Below, piece by piece: positions 32,445 through 41,831 of a DNA stretch of 61,209 nucleotides. The stretch comes from DAOQAU01 sp964640325. GTDB taxonomy: Bacteria > Cyanobacteriota > Vampirovibrionia > Gastranaerophilales > Gastranaerophilaceae. The first letter of the stretch is position 1. The number at the start of each line of letters is the position of its first letter. The DNA is taken from positions 1 through 61,209 of the forward strand of contig CAZXID010000010.1 in assembly GCA_964640325.1 (NCBI GenBank), read 5' to 3'. The notes below the pieces were generated by a model. It saw nothing but the letters and a program-made list of their open reading frames with translations, was not told the DNA's origin and did no database searches. A program made the translations under genes and the position numbers.

Positions 32445-32928
32445 TTTTACCGGTTATCTTTTTATTTTTGAACCTTTTTGACTTAGGTGTTTTTTTATCT
32501 GATTTTTCCGAATTGGCTTCTTGTGCGGTATTAATAATAACTAAAACTTCATCTTCTCCTGCCATCTTTAGGTTGTTTCTTGCGATAGCTTCTAAGCTGG
32601 TTGCGGAGGAGAAATTTTCAATTTCTTCTTTAAGTTTTTTATTTCTTTCCGCAGCTTGATTTTTTGTCTTTTTCATTGTGGCTATTTTTGTCTTATACGA
32701 AATTGTTTTTGAAATATTTAAGATAGCGCTAAAGCCTATTTGCGCTATACATATAAGCAAAACAACGGTTAAAAATGAATAATAAAATCTAATCCTATTT
32801 TTGCGTTGTTTATTTTTGATTTTAGTTTTATCAATAAGTTTTTCGTTTTCGGGATTTTCCCCTCTGTGAATGTTTCGTGCGGGAATAATGTTTTTTTTCT
32901 TTCTCCCTTTATTATTTTCTTTCGCCAT
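32434..32928 (-). CDS. FtsB/DivIC-like septum formation initiator
   Basis: 164 residues. A basic cytoplasmic tail (1-45) is followed by one transmembrane helix (about 50-70, YYSFLTVVLLICIAQIGFSA), a coiled coil (about 80-108) and the FtsB-type ending ARNNLKMAGEDEVLVI. The C-terminal Lys-rich tail is extra. FtsB-like proteins link FtsL and FtsQ in the division complex. RBS AGGAG precedes the ATG. The 3' end overlaps the TPR gene. Confidence 0.82.
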   Translation of the reverse strand: MAKENNKGRKKKNIIPARNIHRGENPENEKLIDKTKIKNKQRKNRIRFYYSFLTVVLLICIAQIGFSAILNISKTISYKTKIATMKKTKNQAAERNKKLKEEIENFSSATSLEAIARNNLKMAGEDEVLVIINTAQEANSEKSDKKTPKSKRFKNKKITGKNEQ

Positions 32929-33032
32929 AAAGCTCCTAACTATTAATCATGACTATATTATACTTGATTTTGCACATTTATGCAAAAAAACAGGAAAATT
33001 TTTACAATAAAACTATGTTATAAGCATAAAAT

Positions 33033-33809
33033 TTACAATTTAAATCTTGTAGAAAATCTTACGGCAGAATTCACATAGGCATCTTCTTGAAAATATTGAC
33101 CTGCCCCTATCTCAAATTGAACTTCGTCAGCGTATTTTTTTAAGTTAGGAGTGTATCTGATTACTATTTCATTTTTTTTCTTAATTTGTTGGACATCGCT
33201 TTGCATTATATCTAAAATTGATAAACGGTTTGTGATTTTAAATTCCGGTGCGAAGAAAACCTTATCATAGTATGAGTCATAATTGCTGTTTGTACTTCTT
33301 GAATACCCTGAGGTGAAAGCGACTTTTTTAAAATCATATCGTGTAAAAAAACCTGTAGAATAGTTAATTTGAGCATTATCCAAGTCAGAGTTGTACATCG
33401 TTCCAAAAGTAATTTTCCCCGCTTTTTCCGAATATGCGGAGTTTGTTTCTCTTATATCATATTCTTGCGTGGAAAATTTTGAGGCCAGATCCAAAATTTT
33501 GTATTGAGGAATTGTAGGTTTTTTATTTGAAGGAGTAAGAAGAGATTTTGATGTGATTTTTATTGGAGGTTTGAATTCAGGCGATTTTTTTGCAGTTTGG
33601 TCTAAATAAACCGCAGTATCGGGAATCTCATCGTATTCCAAATATCCATGCAATTCTAAGGTGTTTTGCGGGTCATTTGTAAATATATTATTTATTTCTT
33701 CTACATTACCCGAATTATTATCAAATTCTTCATCTTCAATTTCATCGGCAAAGCAAAAATTGAAGCTGAAAAAGCTCAAAAACAAGATTAAAAGCAAAAT
33801 CTTTTTCAT
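33033..33809 (-). CDS. Exported, outer-membrane-like beta-strand protein
   Basis: 258 residues. A signal peptide (1-21, ending FNFCFA) is followed by an acidic Asn-rich linker (22-110) and a region of alternating aromatic/polar strands to the C-terminus (ITFGTMYNSDLDNAQINYST, VRFSTRFKL). Such strand-rich C-termini occur in small outer-membrane barrels, although a terminal Leu replaces the usual Phe. No family recognised. No Shine-Dalgarno is visible; TAAAAT lies exactly 6 nt before the ATG. Confidence 0.65.
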   Translation of the reverse strand: MKKILLLILFLSFFSFNFCFADEIEDEEFDNNSGNVEEINNIFTNDPQNTLELHGYLEYDEIPDTAVYLDQTAKKSPEFKPPIKITSKSLLTPSNKKPTIPQYKILDLASKFSTQEYDIRETNSAYSEKAGKITFGTMYNSDLDNAQINYSTGFFTRYDFKKVAFTSGYSRSTNSNYDSYYDKVFFAPEFKITNRLSILDIMQSDVQQIKKKNEIVIRYTPNLKKYADEVQFEIGAGQYFQEDAYVNSAVRFSTRFKL

Positions 33810-33933
33810 ATTAATATTTTATTCTGAATATCCAATCTTTTCAAGGTATATTTTTGTAAAGAAAATTCGGTTTAACTAGCAAAAAGTTTTTTGAGGGGGT
33901 TTAAAAAATTGAACGAGTCGTGTTGGAGTTAAA

Positions 33934-36165
33934 ATGCAAATATTTAAAGTAAGCTTTACGGGAGAACGAAGGAATAATAGAATCCCCACACATAGGATTG
34001 CGGGTAATTCTATGTTGACCAAACCACCTATGCAGAAACATATAGATGTTTTTATCAAAAGTGAAATTTCCAAATTTCCTGCAGAGCCTCAGTTCCACGA
34101 AACATTAAAAGAAAATTATTTTAAGCTGCCTTACGGGTGCAAACCCGATGAATACCAGACAAAAGCTGCATCAAAGCTTTATTTGGGAGAAGATGTTTTG
34201 GTAACAGCCCCGACAGGAACAGGTAAAACCGCTATTGCTTATTACGTAATTACAAAAAATCTTTCGGAGGGCAAAAAAACTTTCTACACCACGCCGCTAA
34301 AGGCTTTGAGTAATCAAAAATATAGAGAAATGCAAAAAATTTATGGAAAAGAAAATGTCGGGCTTTTAACAGGAGATGTCAAAGTTAACGCTGATGCCCC
34401 GATTGTTGTCATGACTACAGAAATTTACAGGAATATGCTTATTTCCAAAAAATTTGAAGATGATTACGGGAAAAACACGCAAAAATTGAAAACAATAATA
34501 TTTGACGAATTACATTATCTTGGAGATATTGACAGGGGCGGAGTTTGGGAGCAGTCAATTATATTAACCGATAAAAATGTTCAAACTCTTTCGCTTTCTG
34601 CTACCATAGGAAATAACCAGCAAATAAACGACTGGATGGCAAAAACAAAAGGCAAAAAAAGTAATTTGATAGACGTGCCTTCAGAAAAAAGACATGTTCC
34701 GCTCGTTTTTGAAACTTATGACTTGAACGGTAAAAATATAGAGGGACGTAAATTAAAAAAACATCAAAAGTTTAAAAAAGATTTAGACGTAAAAAAATCT
34801 TTTGTGAATTTTATTTCGACGCTTAATTCAAAAGAGCGTCTTCCTGCTATTCTTTTTATTTTCAGTAAAACTTTTAGCCGAAAATTGCTTGATGAATTTA
34901 ACAGGTCGAATTTACAGTTAACCACTAGAGGCGAACAGGCGGAAATTCAAAGAACTATAAATCAATATAAACAAAAAGGTATATATTTAGGTGAATCTCT
35001 TAACACAACGGCATTAATAAAGGGCTATGCCGTACATAATTCAGGTCTTTTACCTTCTCAAAAAATGCTTATTGAAGATTTATTCCAAAGAAAGCTTGTA
35101 AAACTTGTCATTGCTACAGAAACTCTTTCTGCAGGAATTAATATGCCTGCAAAAACAGTTATAATTTCTTCAACACGCAAACCGACCTCCGCAGATTCTG
35201 CAGATGATGACGGTAAGCGCCAAATCAGTGCAAATGAATTCCACCAAATGGCGGGCAGGGCAGGAAGAAGAGGCATTGATGAAATCGGTTATGTTTACAC
35301 AACGCCTAAAGACAAGGAAGAAAAAGAAATTTTTGACAATTTGATTGAGCAACAGCCTAATTCGCTTGAAAGCAAATTTTATCCGGATTATTCATTTATT
35401 GCAAGTTATTGTAAAAATTATCATGATGATGAGTTAATTAAAAATATACTTAAAAAATCATTGTATTCTTATGATACAAATCCACAAAACACAGAGAAAA
35501 AATATTTGTCACAATATCGTTTATTTGAAGATAAACGAGAATTTTTGAAAACACTGGGGTATATTAATAACGATAATACTTTAACGAATAAAGGGTTTCT
35601 TCTTTCAAAATTAAACGGTTACCAGCAGCTTCCTATCATTGATGCAATATATAATAAAGAACTGGCAACAATGAATCCTGTTGAACTTGCCGCATGTGCA
35701 AGCACGCTTGCTAATCTTGAGCATAAGGATGCTTATAGCGGTCAAGAGCAGTTTTTTGAGCATCAAAATCAAAAGCTTTATTGGTTTATTGATAATTTTG
35801 ACAGCTATTTGTACAAATATAATAAAAACACTCCAAATGCTCAACTTATACAAGATAAAGATGTTCCAAGTCATGTATATTGCTGGGCGGATTTAAATAA
35901 CAAAAACTCTAATCCTAAAAAGAATTGGCAAGAAATTTACAGTAGCGATCTTAAAAAAACAATCAGGGATGAAGGCACATTATTTAGAGAAATTATTCAA
36001 ACCGCAGATTTACTCAAGCAAATCGGGAAAATAGCTCAAAAGGGTTATCAACTTGCACAGGCAGAAAATAATCAAAATGACTCAGATTACTATTTGGAAC
36101 TTTCAAATACGGTAAAAGAATCATTAAAGTTGATTTTGAAAGAGCCTGTAAAAGAAGCTGTTTAA
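33934..36165 (+). CDS. Ski2-like superfamily 2 helicase with N-terminal SFTG motif
   Basis: 743 residues. Walker A APTGTGKT is at 92-99, motif Ia TTPLKALSNQKYREM, motif II DELH at 191-194, motif III SLSATIGN, motif V ATETLSAGINMPAKT and motif VI QMAGRAGRRG at about 439-448. The set is typical of Ski2/Mtr4-like RNA helicases, also found in cyanobacteria and actinobacteria (HelY). The first ten residues (MQIFKVSFTG) contain the motif shared with several lineage-specific proteins here. An N-terminal tag on an enzyme of otherwise known family is unusual. The ATG has GGAG 6 nt upstream, so the tag is in the translated start. The C-terminal part (500-743) is divergent. Confidence 0.87.
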   Translation: MQIFKVSFTGERRNNRIPTHRIAGNSMLTKPPMQKHIDVFIKSEISKFPAEPQFHETLKENYFKLPYGCKPDEYQTKAASKLYLGEDVLVTAPTGTGKTAIAYYVITKNLSEGKKTFYTTPLKALSNQKYREMQKIYGKENVGLLTGDVKVNADAPIVVMTTEIYRNMLISKKFEDDYGKNTQKLKTIIFDELHYLGDIDRGGVWEQSIILTDKNVQTLSLSATIGNNQQINDWMAKTKGKKSNLIDVPSEKRHVPLVFETYDLNGKNIEGRKLKKHQKFKKDLDVKKSFVNFISTLNSKERLPAILFIFSKTFSRKLLDEFNRSNLQLTTRGEQAEIQRTINQYKQKGIYLGESLNTTALIKGYAVHNSGLLPSQKMLIEDLFQRKLVKLVIATETLSAGINMPAKTVIISSTRKPTSADSADDDGKRQISANEFHQMAGRAGRRGIDEIGYVYTTPKDKEEKEIFDNLIEQQPNSLESKFYPDYSFIASYCKNYHDDELIKNILKKSLYSYDTNPQNTEKKYLSQYRLFEDKREFLKTLGYINNDNTLTNKGFLLSKLNGYQQLPIIDAIYNKELATMNPVELAACASTLANLEHKDAYSGQEQFFEHQNQKLYWFIDNFDSYLYKYNKNTPNAQLIQDKDVPSHVYCWADLNNKNSNPKKNWQEIYSSDLKKTIRDEGTLFREIIQTADLLKQIGKIAQKGYQLAQAENNQNDSDYYLELSNTVKESLKLILKEPVKEAV

Positions 36166-36581
36166 GTGTTTTTTACATTTGCTTTAATTATATCAGAAAT
36201 CCAGGGTATATAACTGTATTGACCTTGAAAACTTGTGAAAACAAGGTAGAAAATAATCGCATAAATCGCTGTCTGAATAATAGAAAATCCTAACAATAAA
36301 GGCATATTCAGATACAAAGTAATTTGCATTACAATTTGGTTAATAAACGGAATTATGCTTAGAATATTCAAAATTAATCCTAAAAATTGACAAACAAGAA
36401 AATAGGCTATTGAAATAAAAATTGATTGAAAAATATGATATTTAAGGTAGGGTCTTAAAGAGTTTTTGGTAAAAATACCTATTAAAAGCCAAATAAAACC
36501 GACAAAACCAAAAGTTATATAGCTTAGACCGGCGATTATTTTTTCAATCATTAATGGGGGTTGAGCTCCGTAATTTTTCAT
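36162..36581 (-). CDS. Small four-helix membrane protein (Tic20/DUF4870-like)
   Basis: 139 residues with about four hydrophobic helices (residues 12-37, 48-75, 80-100, 102-118). The segment LRPYLKYHIFQSIFISIAYF, with a conserved His-x-x-Gln in a membrane context, resembles Tic20/DUF4870-type small membrane proteins common in cyanobacteria. The start overlaps the upstream TPR gene by 4 nt (ATGA) and the 3' end overlaps the convergent helicase gene by 4 nt. Function unknown; it may pair with the TPR protein. Confidence 0.7.
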   Translation of the reverse strand: MKNYGAQPPLMIEKIIAGLSYITFGFVGFIWLLIGIFTKNSLRPYLKYHIFQSIFISIAYFLVCQFLGLILNILSIIPFINQIVMQITLYLNMPLLLGFSIIQTAIYAIIFYLVFTSFQGQYSYIPWISDIIKANVKNT

Positions 36582-37633
36582 TGATTTTCTTCTTTCTTCC
36601 CGATATATTCATCTAAAATTTGTATGTAAATCAATTTGTATTCGTCATTGTCGGGTTCATATTTTATTGCTGTTCTGTAGGAAACAAGTGCATCTTCAAT
36701 ATTTTGTTTTATATAGTTGGTATTTGCAATAAGCATATGTACAGAAGCTTTATTTGGCTCAATTTCCAAAACTTTTTTGTATTGTTTCTGGGCTTCATCC
36801 AGTTTTTTTAAGTTAGAATATAAGTTACCTAAAAGTATATAAGGATTTACATTTTGGGGATATTTTTCAATAAGCATTTTGTATATTTTTTCGGCTTTTT
36901 CATGTTCTCCAAATTCACAATGGGCAATCGCCATGCAAATGTAGGTTTTATAGTTGTCGCCATCCATTTTCAGTGCTTTTTCAAAATATTTAAAAGCCTC
37001 TTCTTTATTTTTTGTCGCAACAAGGATGTTGGCAACGCAAATTACAACTGTTTTGTCGTTTGGAGAAAGTTCCAGAACTTTTTCATAGTGTTCCATTGCT
37101 TTTTCGTATTCAAATTCTTTAAAATAAATATTCCCCAAATCAATGTGGGCATTGATACTATTTGAATCAATAGAAATAGCTTTTTCATAATATATCTTGG
37201 CTTCGACAAAATCTTCAAAGTCGTGAAACAAAAGCCCCATTGCGTTATAAATCTCGGGATTTGAAGAATTACAATCAAGCGCTCTGTTGTAAAAATAAAG
37301 AGCTTTGTTAAAATTCTTTAATTCGGCATGAACATTTCCTATGTTAAAAAATAAAATATAATCGTTTGGTTTAAATTCAAGAACTTTTGTATAGTAATCT
37401 ATCGCAGATTCATAATCTTTCTTATAGAATGCCAAACTGCCCAAATTCATCAGCGCATCGACATCTTTCGGATTAACATTTAAGAGCCCTTCGTATACGG
37501 AGATTATTTTGTCAAAATTTTTATCTGCAGCATATAAATTAGCAAGTTTATGATAATGTTCGACTTTATCAGGTTCTTTTGCTAAGTCGACTATCGTTTC
37601 TTTAATTTTTTCTTCAAGCTCAACTCTATCCAT
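36578..37633 (-). CDS. TPR-repeat protein, 351 residues
   Basis: About nine tetratricopeptide units from residue 20 to 335 (e.g. DALMNLGSLAFYKKDYESAI and AHIDLGNIYFKEFEYEKAME), with no signal peptide. It is probably a cytoplasmic scaffold. It is coupled by a 4-nt overlap to the membrane protein gene, which suggests they form a membrane-associated complex. There is no Shine-Dalgarno; TAAAAT sits 6 nt before the ATG. Confidence 0.87.
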   Translation of the reverse strand: MDRVELEEKIKETIVDLAKEPDKVEHYHKLANLYAADKNFDKIISVYEGLLNVNPKDVDALMNLGSLAFYKKDYESAIDYYTKVLEFKPNDYILFFNIGNVHAELKNFNKALYFYNRALDCNSSNPEIYNAMGLLFHDFEDFVEAKIYYEKAISIDSNSINAHIDLGNIYFKEFEYEKAMEHYEKVLELSPNDKTVVICVANILVATKNKEEAFKYFEKALKMDGDNYKTYICMAIAHCEFGEHEKAEKIYKMLIEKYPQNVNPYILLGNLYSNLKKLDEAQKQYKKVLEIEPNKASVHMLIANTNYIKQNIEDALVSYRTAIKYEPDNDEYKLIYIQILDEYIGKKEENQ

Positions 37634-37686
37634 TATTTGATTTTACCTTATTTTTTATTTTAAGTAAAGTAATTAAGAAATTGTAA

Positions 37687-38607
37687 CTAAAAATTGAATA
37701 TATTTTTCCAAAATTGCTTTTTAAGGAAAAATAACGGGTATCTTTTTATAAATGCAAGCAAGCCTTTGTAAGAGTTTAATTTGTCTTGTTTAGACCATTT
37801 ATTATAGTTTTCAAAGGCATATGGCGTAAGTCTATGATATTTAAAATATTCTTGTTGTTTCGGATTAAAACAGCCTAACCCTTTTTTCCATGGCTTGTAG
37901 TCTCCGACATAGTGAATAATTGACGGGGTTTGTATCGCTTTTTTGTATTTTTTTTTGTCATTATATGTTGCCCAAACATTTATGGGACAATATTGCAAAT
38001 TCCATTTTAAATCTAAAAATTTAACATTATCTTCAAAAAGCTGGTTTAAGACAGTTTGGTCATAGCCCCATCTCGTTCCTGTATTTTGCATCGCGATTTT
38101 GACCGCTTTTTTAGGGATGTCGTCAGCAAGCCACTTTTTGCAATTAATAAGCATTGTGCCTGTGTTGAAAAATTTTGAACCCTTCAGCTTGTACCTTTTG
38201 GCATATTTTTTCCCGTTTGCATCTTCTACCGCCGCAACATAGTTGTCACCTAACTCTGTTTCCCAAAGCTCCTTCAGGGAGAAATTTACTACCATGTCGC
38301 TATCCAGATAAATAAGTTTATCAACATTTATTAAATTAGGTAAAACCATTGTCCAGAGCATGCTTACCGGATAATAATCAAGTTTTATGTATCCTTCAAA
38401 AGGTTTTTTATCAACTTTGTATATTTTAATTTCACAGCCTTGAATTTCTTGAAGTATTTTTTTTGATTCATCGCTTAAACCGCCATCAAGAATATGGAAG
38501 ACAATTTCTTCGTCTTTTGTTTTGTTTTCAAGAATCGAAGTAATCAAAACCACGCTGTGCTGTGCGTAATTATCGTCGTAAGTCAGTGCAATTTGAATTT
38601 TTTCCAT
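37687..38607 (-). CDS. Family 8 glycosyltransferase (LgtC-like)
   Basis: 306 residues. GT8 features: QIALTYDDNYAQHSVVLITS at the N-terminus, the DXD metal site in IYLDSDMVV, FNTGTMLINCKKW, and HYVGDYKPWKKG near the C-terminus. It retains configuration and transfers galactose or glucose from UDP-sugars, typically to lipooligosaccharide. It starts 2 nt after the GT2 gene on the same strand, so the pair is an operon for surface glycan synthesis. Confidence 0.9.
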   Translation of the reverse strand: MEKIQIALTYDDNYAQHSVVLITSILENKTKDEEIVFHILDGGLSDESKKILQEIQGCEIKIYKVDKKPFEGYIKLDYYPVSMLWTMVLPNLINVDKLIYLDSDMVVNFSLKELWETELGDNYVAAVEDANGKKYAKRYKLKGSKFFNTGTMLINCKKWLADDIPKKAVKIAMQNTGTRWGYDQTVLNQLFEDNVKFLDLKWNLQYCPINVWATYNDKKKYKKAIQTPSIIHYVGDYKPWKKGLGCFNPKQQEYFKYHRLTPYAFENYNKWSKQDKLNSYKGLLAFIKRYPLFFLKKQFWKNIFNF

Positions 38608-38609
38608 AA

Positions 38610-39389
38610 TTAATATAACAAATCCTTATTTTTTTCTTTGAATTCTTTTTCATAAAGTTTTGCCCATTGGATAAATTTATAGTATGCCTGCATCTTTGCA
38701 AAGATAAATCCATGGATTCCATCAAAAATCCCGCCTTTTAGAATGTAAAATTTAAAAAATTCATAGCAAGAGCGGGTATAAAGTTTAAATGGGGAGAATT
38801 TTTTCCCGTTTTCAATAAACCTTTTGAGTTCAAAATCCGTGTATCTGTCAATTTTTTCGTTAAATGAGTTTATAGAGGGCATGTGATAGTGGATCATTGT
38901 TAAATTTTTGCCGACTATCCAAAAATCTTTACCTTCGTGTGTTATGGGCATTTGGTGAATTGCATCTGTATAGGTGCAAATACCTTTTTTCCAAAACCTC
39001 TTGACTCCTTTTTGAAACCAGGATTTAAGAATTTTCCCGTCCATAGCTGTTTCTCTTGAAAGGTAGCAGGCAAAGTGATTTGGCTTTGGATTATCCGCAT
39101 ATTTTTCTAAATACTGCCAAAGCTCGGGTCTGACAATTTCATCGGCATCTAAGACTAAAATCCAGTCGCCGGTTGCTTGTGCCATAGCCCAGTTTCTTGC
39201 AGGCTCTACAATTCCTGTTCTTTCGTGATAAACAATTTTGCAGTTGTATTCTTTAGCTATTTCAATGGTTTTGTCTTCAGAGTGCATGTCACAAATTACA
39301 ATTTCGTAAGCGTTTTTTACGCTTTCAAGACATTCTTTCAAAAGTCTGTCTGCATTTAAGGTGTTTATCACAACAGAAATCTTTGCCAT
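38610..39389 (-). CDS. Family 2 glycosyltransferase (WaaE/KdtX-like)
   Basis: 259 residues. ISVVINTLNADRLLKECLES, ICDMHSEDKT and LVLDADE (metal site) are followed by helical segments with aromatic clusters, a layout like the LPS-core beta-glucosyltransferases of the WaaE group. RBS GGAGG precedes the ATG. It heads the two-gene GT2-GT8 operon. Confidence 0.88.
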   Translation of the reverse strand: MAKISVVINTLNADRLLKECLESVKNAYEIVICDMHSEDKTIEIAKEYNCKIVYHERTGIVEPARNWAMAQATGDWILVLDADEIVRPELWQYLEKYADNPKPNHFACYLSRETAMDGKILKSWFQKGVKRFWKKGICTYTDAIHQMPITHEGKDFWIVGKNLTMIHYHMPSINSFNEKIDRYTDFELKRFIENGKKFSPFKLYTRSCYEFFKFYILKGGIFDGIHGFIFAKMQAYYKFIQWAKLYEKEFKEKNKDLLY

Positions 39390-39537
39390 TTTAGCCTCCA
39401 GTTAAAAAATACTTCAATAATTATATCAAGAATATTTTTCTAAATGTAACTATTTATTAATACTTAATATTTTGAATGGCAAAATTTTTTTTGTTCAAAC
39501 TTAAAATAAAAGTGAATAACAAAAGAGGATTTAGAAT

Positions 39538-39876
39538 ATGAAAGTAAATAATGTAAGTTTTACAAGCGGAATATTAATTCGTGGGACACAAAGGCAGCAT
39601 GATGAAATAGCTAAGGTAATAGAAAAAGCCTTGGGAGCAAGTTCTTTATTAAAAGTTACCCAGAATACAGGTGATAAACCGGTTATTTTGTATGCTACAG
39701 GCGATACGATAAGAAAATTAAAAATTTATTTACCTCAAAATCATACCAAATACGATGCTGTAATGATTAATCCGAAAAATTTCGGTGTAAAGAAACTTGT
39801 ACGAAGTGCTCAAGCTGTATTAGAGGCAGTGAAAAATCATACTTTTGATTTTTCGAATTTAGCCATTTATAAATAA
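39538..39876 (+). CDS. Small hypothetical protein with N-terminal SFTSG motif
   Basis: 112 residues, no known family. It starts MKVNNVSFTSG, a variant of the shared motif. The remainder looks like a compact alpha/beta fold (IEKALGASSLLKVTQN, DKPVILYATGDTIRKLKIYL). RBS GAGGATT. Transcribed against the surrounding minus-strand glycosyltransferase genes, it interrupts that cluster, and its stop is 4 nt from the convergent GT11 stop. Confidence 0.72.
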   Translation: MKVNNVSFTSGILIRGTQRQHDEIAKVIEKALGASSLLKVTQNTGDKPVILYATGDTIRKLKIYLPQNHTKYDAVMINPKNFGVKKLVRSAQAVLEAVKNHTFDFSNLAIYK

Positions 39877-39880
39877 AAGT

Positions 39881-40753
39881 TTAATTTTCCAATTTAATCC
39901 AGTTTTCAGGAATTATGTCCGATCGGTTTATGCTTTCGTCATTGAACCACCTTTGAGGTGCAATTACAATCTTTTCAGGGTTTTGGTTAAGCCATGCCCC
40001 CCACCATGAAAAGGAGCTGTTTGCAATAATATTATGTTTACAGGCACTCATTAGCCTCATATCTTCAAAACTTTTTGCTCCGATGTTATGTGCAACAAAA
40101 TAATTTTTGTAGGGCAGTTTTAAATTTTCTTTTGCCCAGTCAATGTCATCGGAAAATATAAAAAGCGTCGGGTTTTCAAATTTTTGTGCTATATATTCCA
40201 CCCCTTTTTTGTAGTATTCCAAAGAACAAGTGGAGTAAAGTTTTTGATACTTTTTCTTTTGCACGTAATCCCCTCTTCTTATGTGAAGAGAAATTGAATT
40301 TGACGAGTTAATTTTTTCTAAAAAATCTTGATTTTGAAAATCAGGGTCTGATTTAAATTTAAAATCTTTTTTTAATTCTTTTTCTATTTTTTTAAAATAT
40401 TTTTCGCTCTGAAAAAACCCGTGAATAAACGCACTTTTTTCTATTTTAAAAATATTTTCGTCAAAGTTGAAATGAGGCTCTTCGTATAAATACATTCCTA
40501 AAAAACTTTTTTTATTAAATTCTTTGCGCAGTTTCCAGAGTGTTTCAAGCATTAGCTCAGGGAAAAAGCCTTTTATTTTCTTGATTTCGGCAGCAAAAAT
40601 ATCAAGTTCGTAAGGTCTTGCATAACCTCTGGAAAAATAAGTCATGTCCATAAAAGAAGGCATGCCCGTAGCTTTTTCCAGCGCATGCGCAAATGCCCAT
40701 TGAAACATTTGGTTTCCTAATCCGCCGTTAAATTTTACAACATTTTTTTTCAT
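39881..40753 (-). CDS. Family 11 alpha-1,2-fucosyltransferase-like enzyme
   Basis: 290 residues. GT11 motif I (HIRRGDYV) binds GDP-fucose; the N-terminal VKFNGGLGNQMFQWAFAHAL and the C-terminal SSFSWWGAWLN complete the family pattern. Transfers L-fucose, most often alpha-1,2 to galactose, giving H-antigen-like structures in LPS O-chains. The GDP-fucose synthesis genes are not in this window. RBS AAGG. It follows rsfS-rpiB on the same strand. Confidence 0.9.
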   Translation of the reverse strand: MKKNVVKFNGGLGNQMFQWAFAHALEKATGMPSFMDMTYFSRGYARPYELDIFAAEIKKIKGFFPELMLETLWKLRKEFNKKSFLGMYLYEEPHFNFDENIFKIEKSAFIHGFFQSEKYFKKIEKELKKDFKFKSDPDFQNQDFLEKINSSNSISLHIRRGDYVQKKKYQKLYSTCSLEYYKKGVEYIAQKFENPTLFIFSDDIDWAKENLKLPYKNYFVAHNIGAKSFEDMRLMSACKHNIIANSSFSWWGAWLNQNPEKIVIAPQRWFNDESINRSDIIPENWIKLEN

Positions 40754-40757
40754 AAAA

Positions 40758-41153
40758 TTACCTTGTGTATTCTGAGTATTGTGCTGATATTTCTTTCCAT
40801 TTTTCTTCCGGCATTTTAAGCCCGTGGCTCCAGAATTTTTCTATAGCGTAGGTTTCGCGCTCTTCTCTATGAAGTACATGAACAACGACATCTCCGTAAT
40901 CAAGAAGATTCCAGCGATTTTTTAAATCATTTTCTTCTCCGGAGGGGATTCTTTCGAAAAGTATTTTAATTTTTTCCCTGACGTAAGAAGAAAGCGACCT
41001 TACCTGTGTCGAAGTGTCTGCAGAGCAGATTACAAAATAGTCTGCCATAACAGATACATTGCTTATGTTCAGTATAGAAATATCTTTTGCCAATTTGTCG
41101 TCTAAAACTCTGGCAATTATGCTTGCCAACTCTTGTGAATCAATTTTTTCCAT
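40758..41153 (-). CDS. rsfS: Ribosomal silencing factor RsfS
   Basis: 131 residues; binds L14 on the large subunit and blocks 70S assembly when nutrients are low. Diagnostic segments: DISILNISNVSVMADYFVIC, RWNLLDYGDVVVHVL and ERETYAIEKFWSHG. RBS GAGG. Its ATG immediately follows the rpiB stop, and the GT11 gene follows 4 nt after its own stop. Confidence 0.95.
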   Translation of the reverse strand: MEKIDSQELASIIARVLDDKLAKDISILNISNVSVMADYFVICSADTSTQVRSLSSYVREKIKILFERIPSGEENDLKNRWNLLDYGDVVVHVLHREERETYAIEKFWSHGLKMPEEKWKEISAQYSEYTR

Positions 41154-41591
41154 TTAGTCCTCAATAATGTCTATTCTTTTTTTGTGTCTTCCGCCTTCAA
41201 AATCCGTATTCAGCCAAATGTTAACTATCTCAAGTGCTAAGTCTTCTTTTATAACCCTCTGTCCCATACAAAGAATGTTTGCATCGTTGTGTGCCCTTGA
41301 CATTTGAGCACAAAATTTGTCATGGCAAAGCGCTGCCCTTATTCCTTTAATTTTGTTTGCGGTAATCGACATTCCTATGCCGGTTCCGCAAATTAAAATT
41401 CCTCTGTCAAAATCACCTGAGGCAACTTCTTTTGCAACTTTTTTGGCAATTAGAGGGTAATCACAAGATTCGGAGGTAAATGTCCCAAAATCTTGGAATT
41501 TATATTCTTGTGAGTTGAGAATCAAAGCTATTTTATTTTTAAGTTCAAATCCGCCATGGTCTGCACCTATTGCTATTTTAAGCTTTTTCAT
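41154..41591 (-). CDS. rpiB: Ribose-5-phosphate isomerase B
   Basis: 145 residues. RpiB/LacAB motifs: KIAIGADHGGFELKN, the catalytic-cysteine block ILICGTGIGMSITANK, RAALCHDKFCAQMSRAHNDAN and LCMGQRVI. Interconverts ribose-5-phosphate and ribulose-5-phosphate. I take the ATG at 41591 with AAGGA 5 nt upstream; the TTG one codon earlier is less likely. It is first of the minus-strand rpiB-rsfS-GT11 run. Confidence 0.95.
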   Translation of the reverse strand: MKKLKIAIGADHGGFELKNKIALILNSQEYKFQDFGTFTSESCDYPLIAKKVAKEVASGDFDRGILICGTGIGMSITANKIKGIRAALCHDKFCAQMSRAHNDANILCMGQRVIKEDLALEIVNIWLNTDFEGGRHKKRIDIIED

Positions 41592-41618
41592 CAAATTCCT
41601 TTCTAATCTGTCTTAAAT

Positions 41619-41634
41619 ATTATACATGTATAAT
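41619..41634. promoter_or_regulatory. 16-bp palindrome with -10 hexamers on both strands
   Basis: attatacatgtataat, a perfect palindrome that reads TATAAT at each end in opposite directions. It is 28 nt upstream of the rpiB start and could be its -10 region, an operator, or both. Confidence 0.45.
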
Positions 41635-41802
41635 ACTTATTTTAAAAACTGTGCAACAATTTGTTACCAAATGAGGCAAAAGTTAAGCGGTTGTAACAAA
41701 AATGTCATAAATTAGCAAAAAAAATTTTGATGCTACTTATTAATATCGAAGGCAAGTTTTATAATTAATATTAAAATAAGTAAAGATATTAATTTTATAC
41801 TC

Positions 41803-41831
41803 TTGCAAAAAGATAAAGCATGTAAGATAAT
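41803..41831 (+). promoter_or_regulatory. Sigma-70-type promoter of the 831-residue membrane protein gene
   Basis: TTGCAA (41803-41808), 17-nt spacer, GATAAT (41826-41831). The predicted start near 41838 leaves a short leader before the ATG at 41877. The rest of the 41635-41876 gap is A+T-rich without other recognisable signals. Confidence 0.55.
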
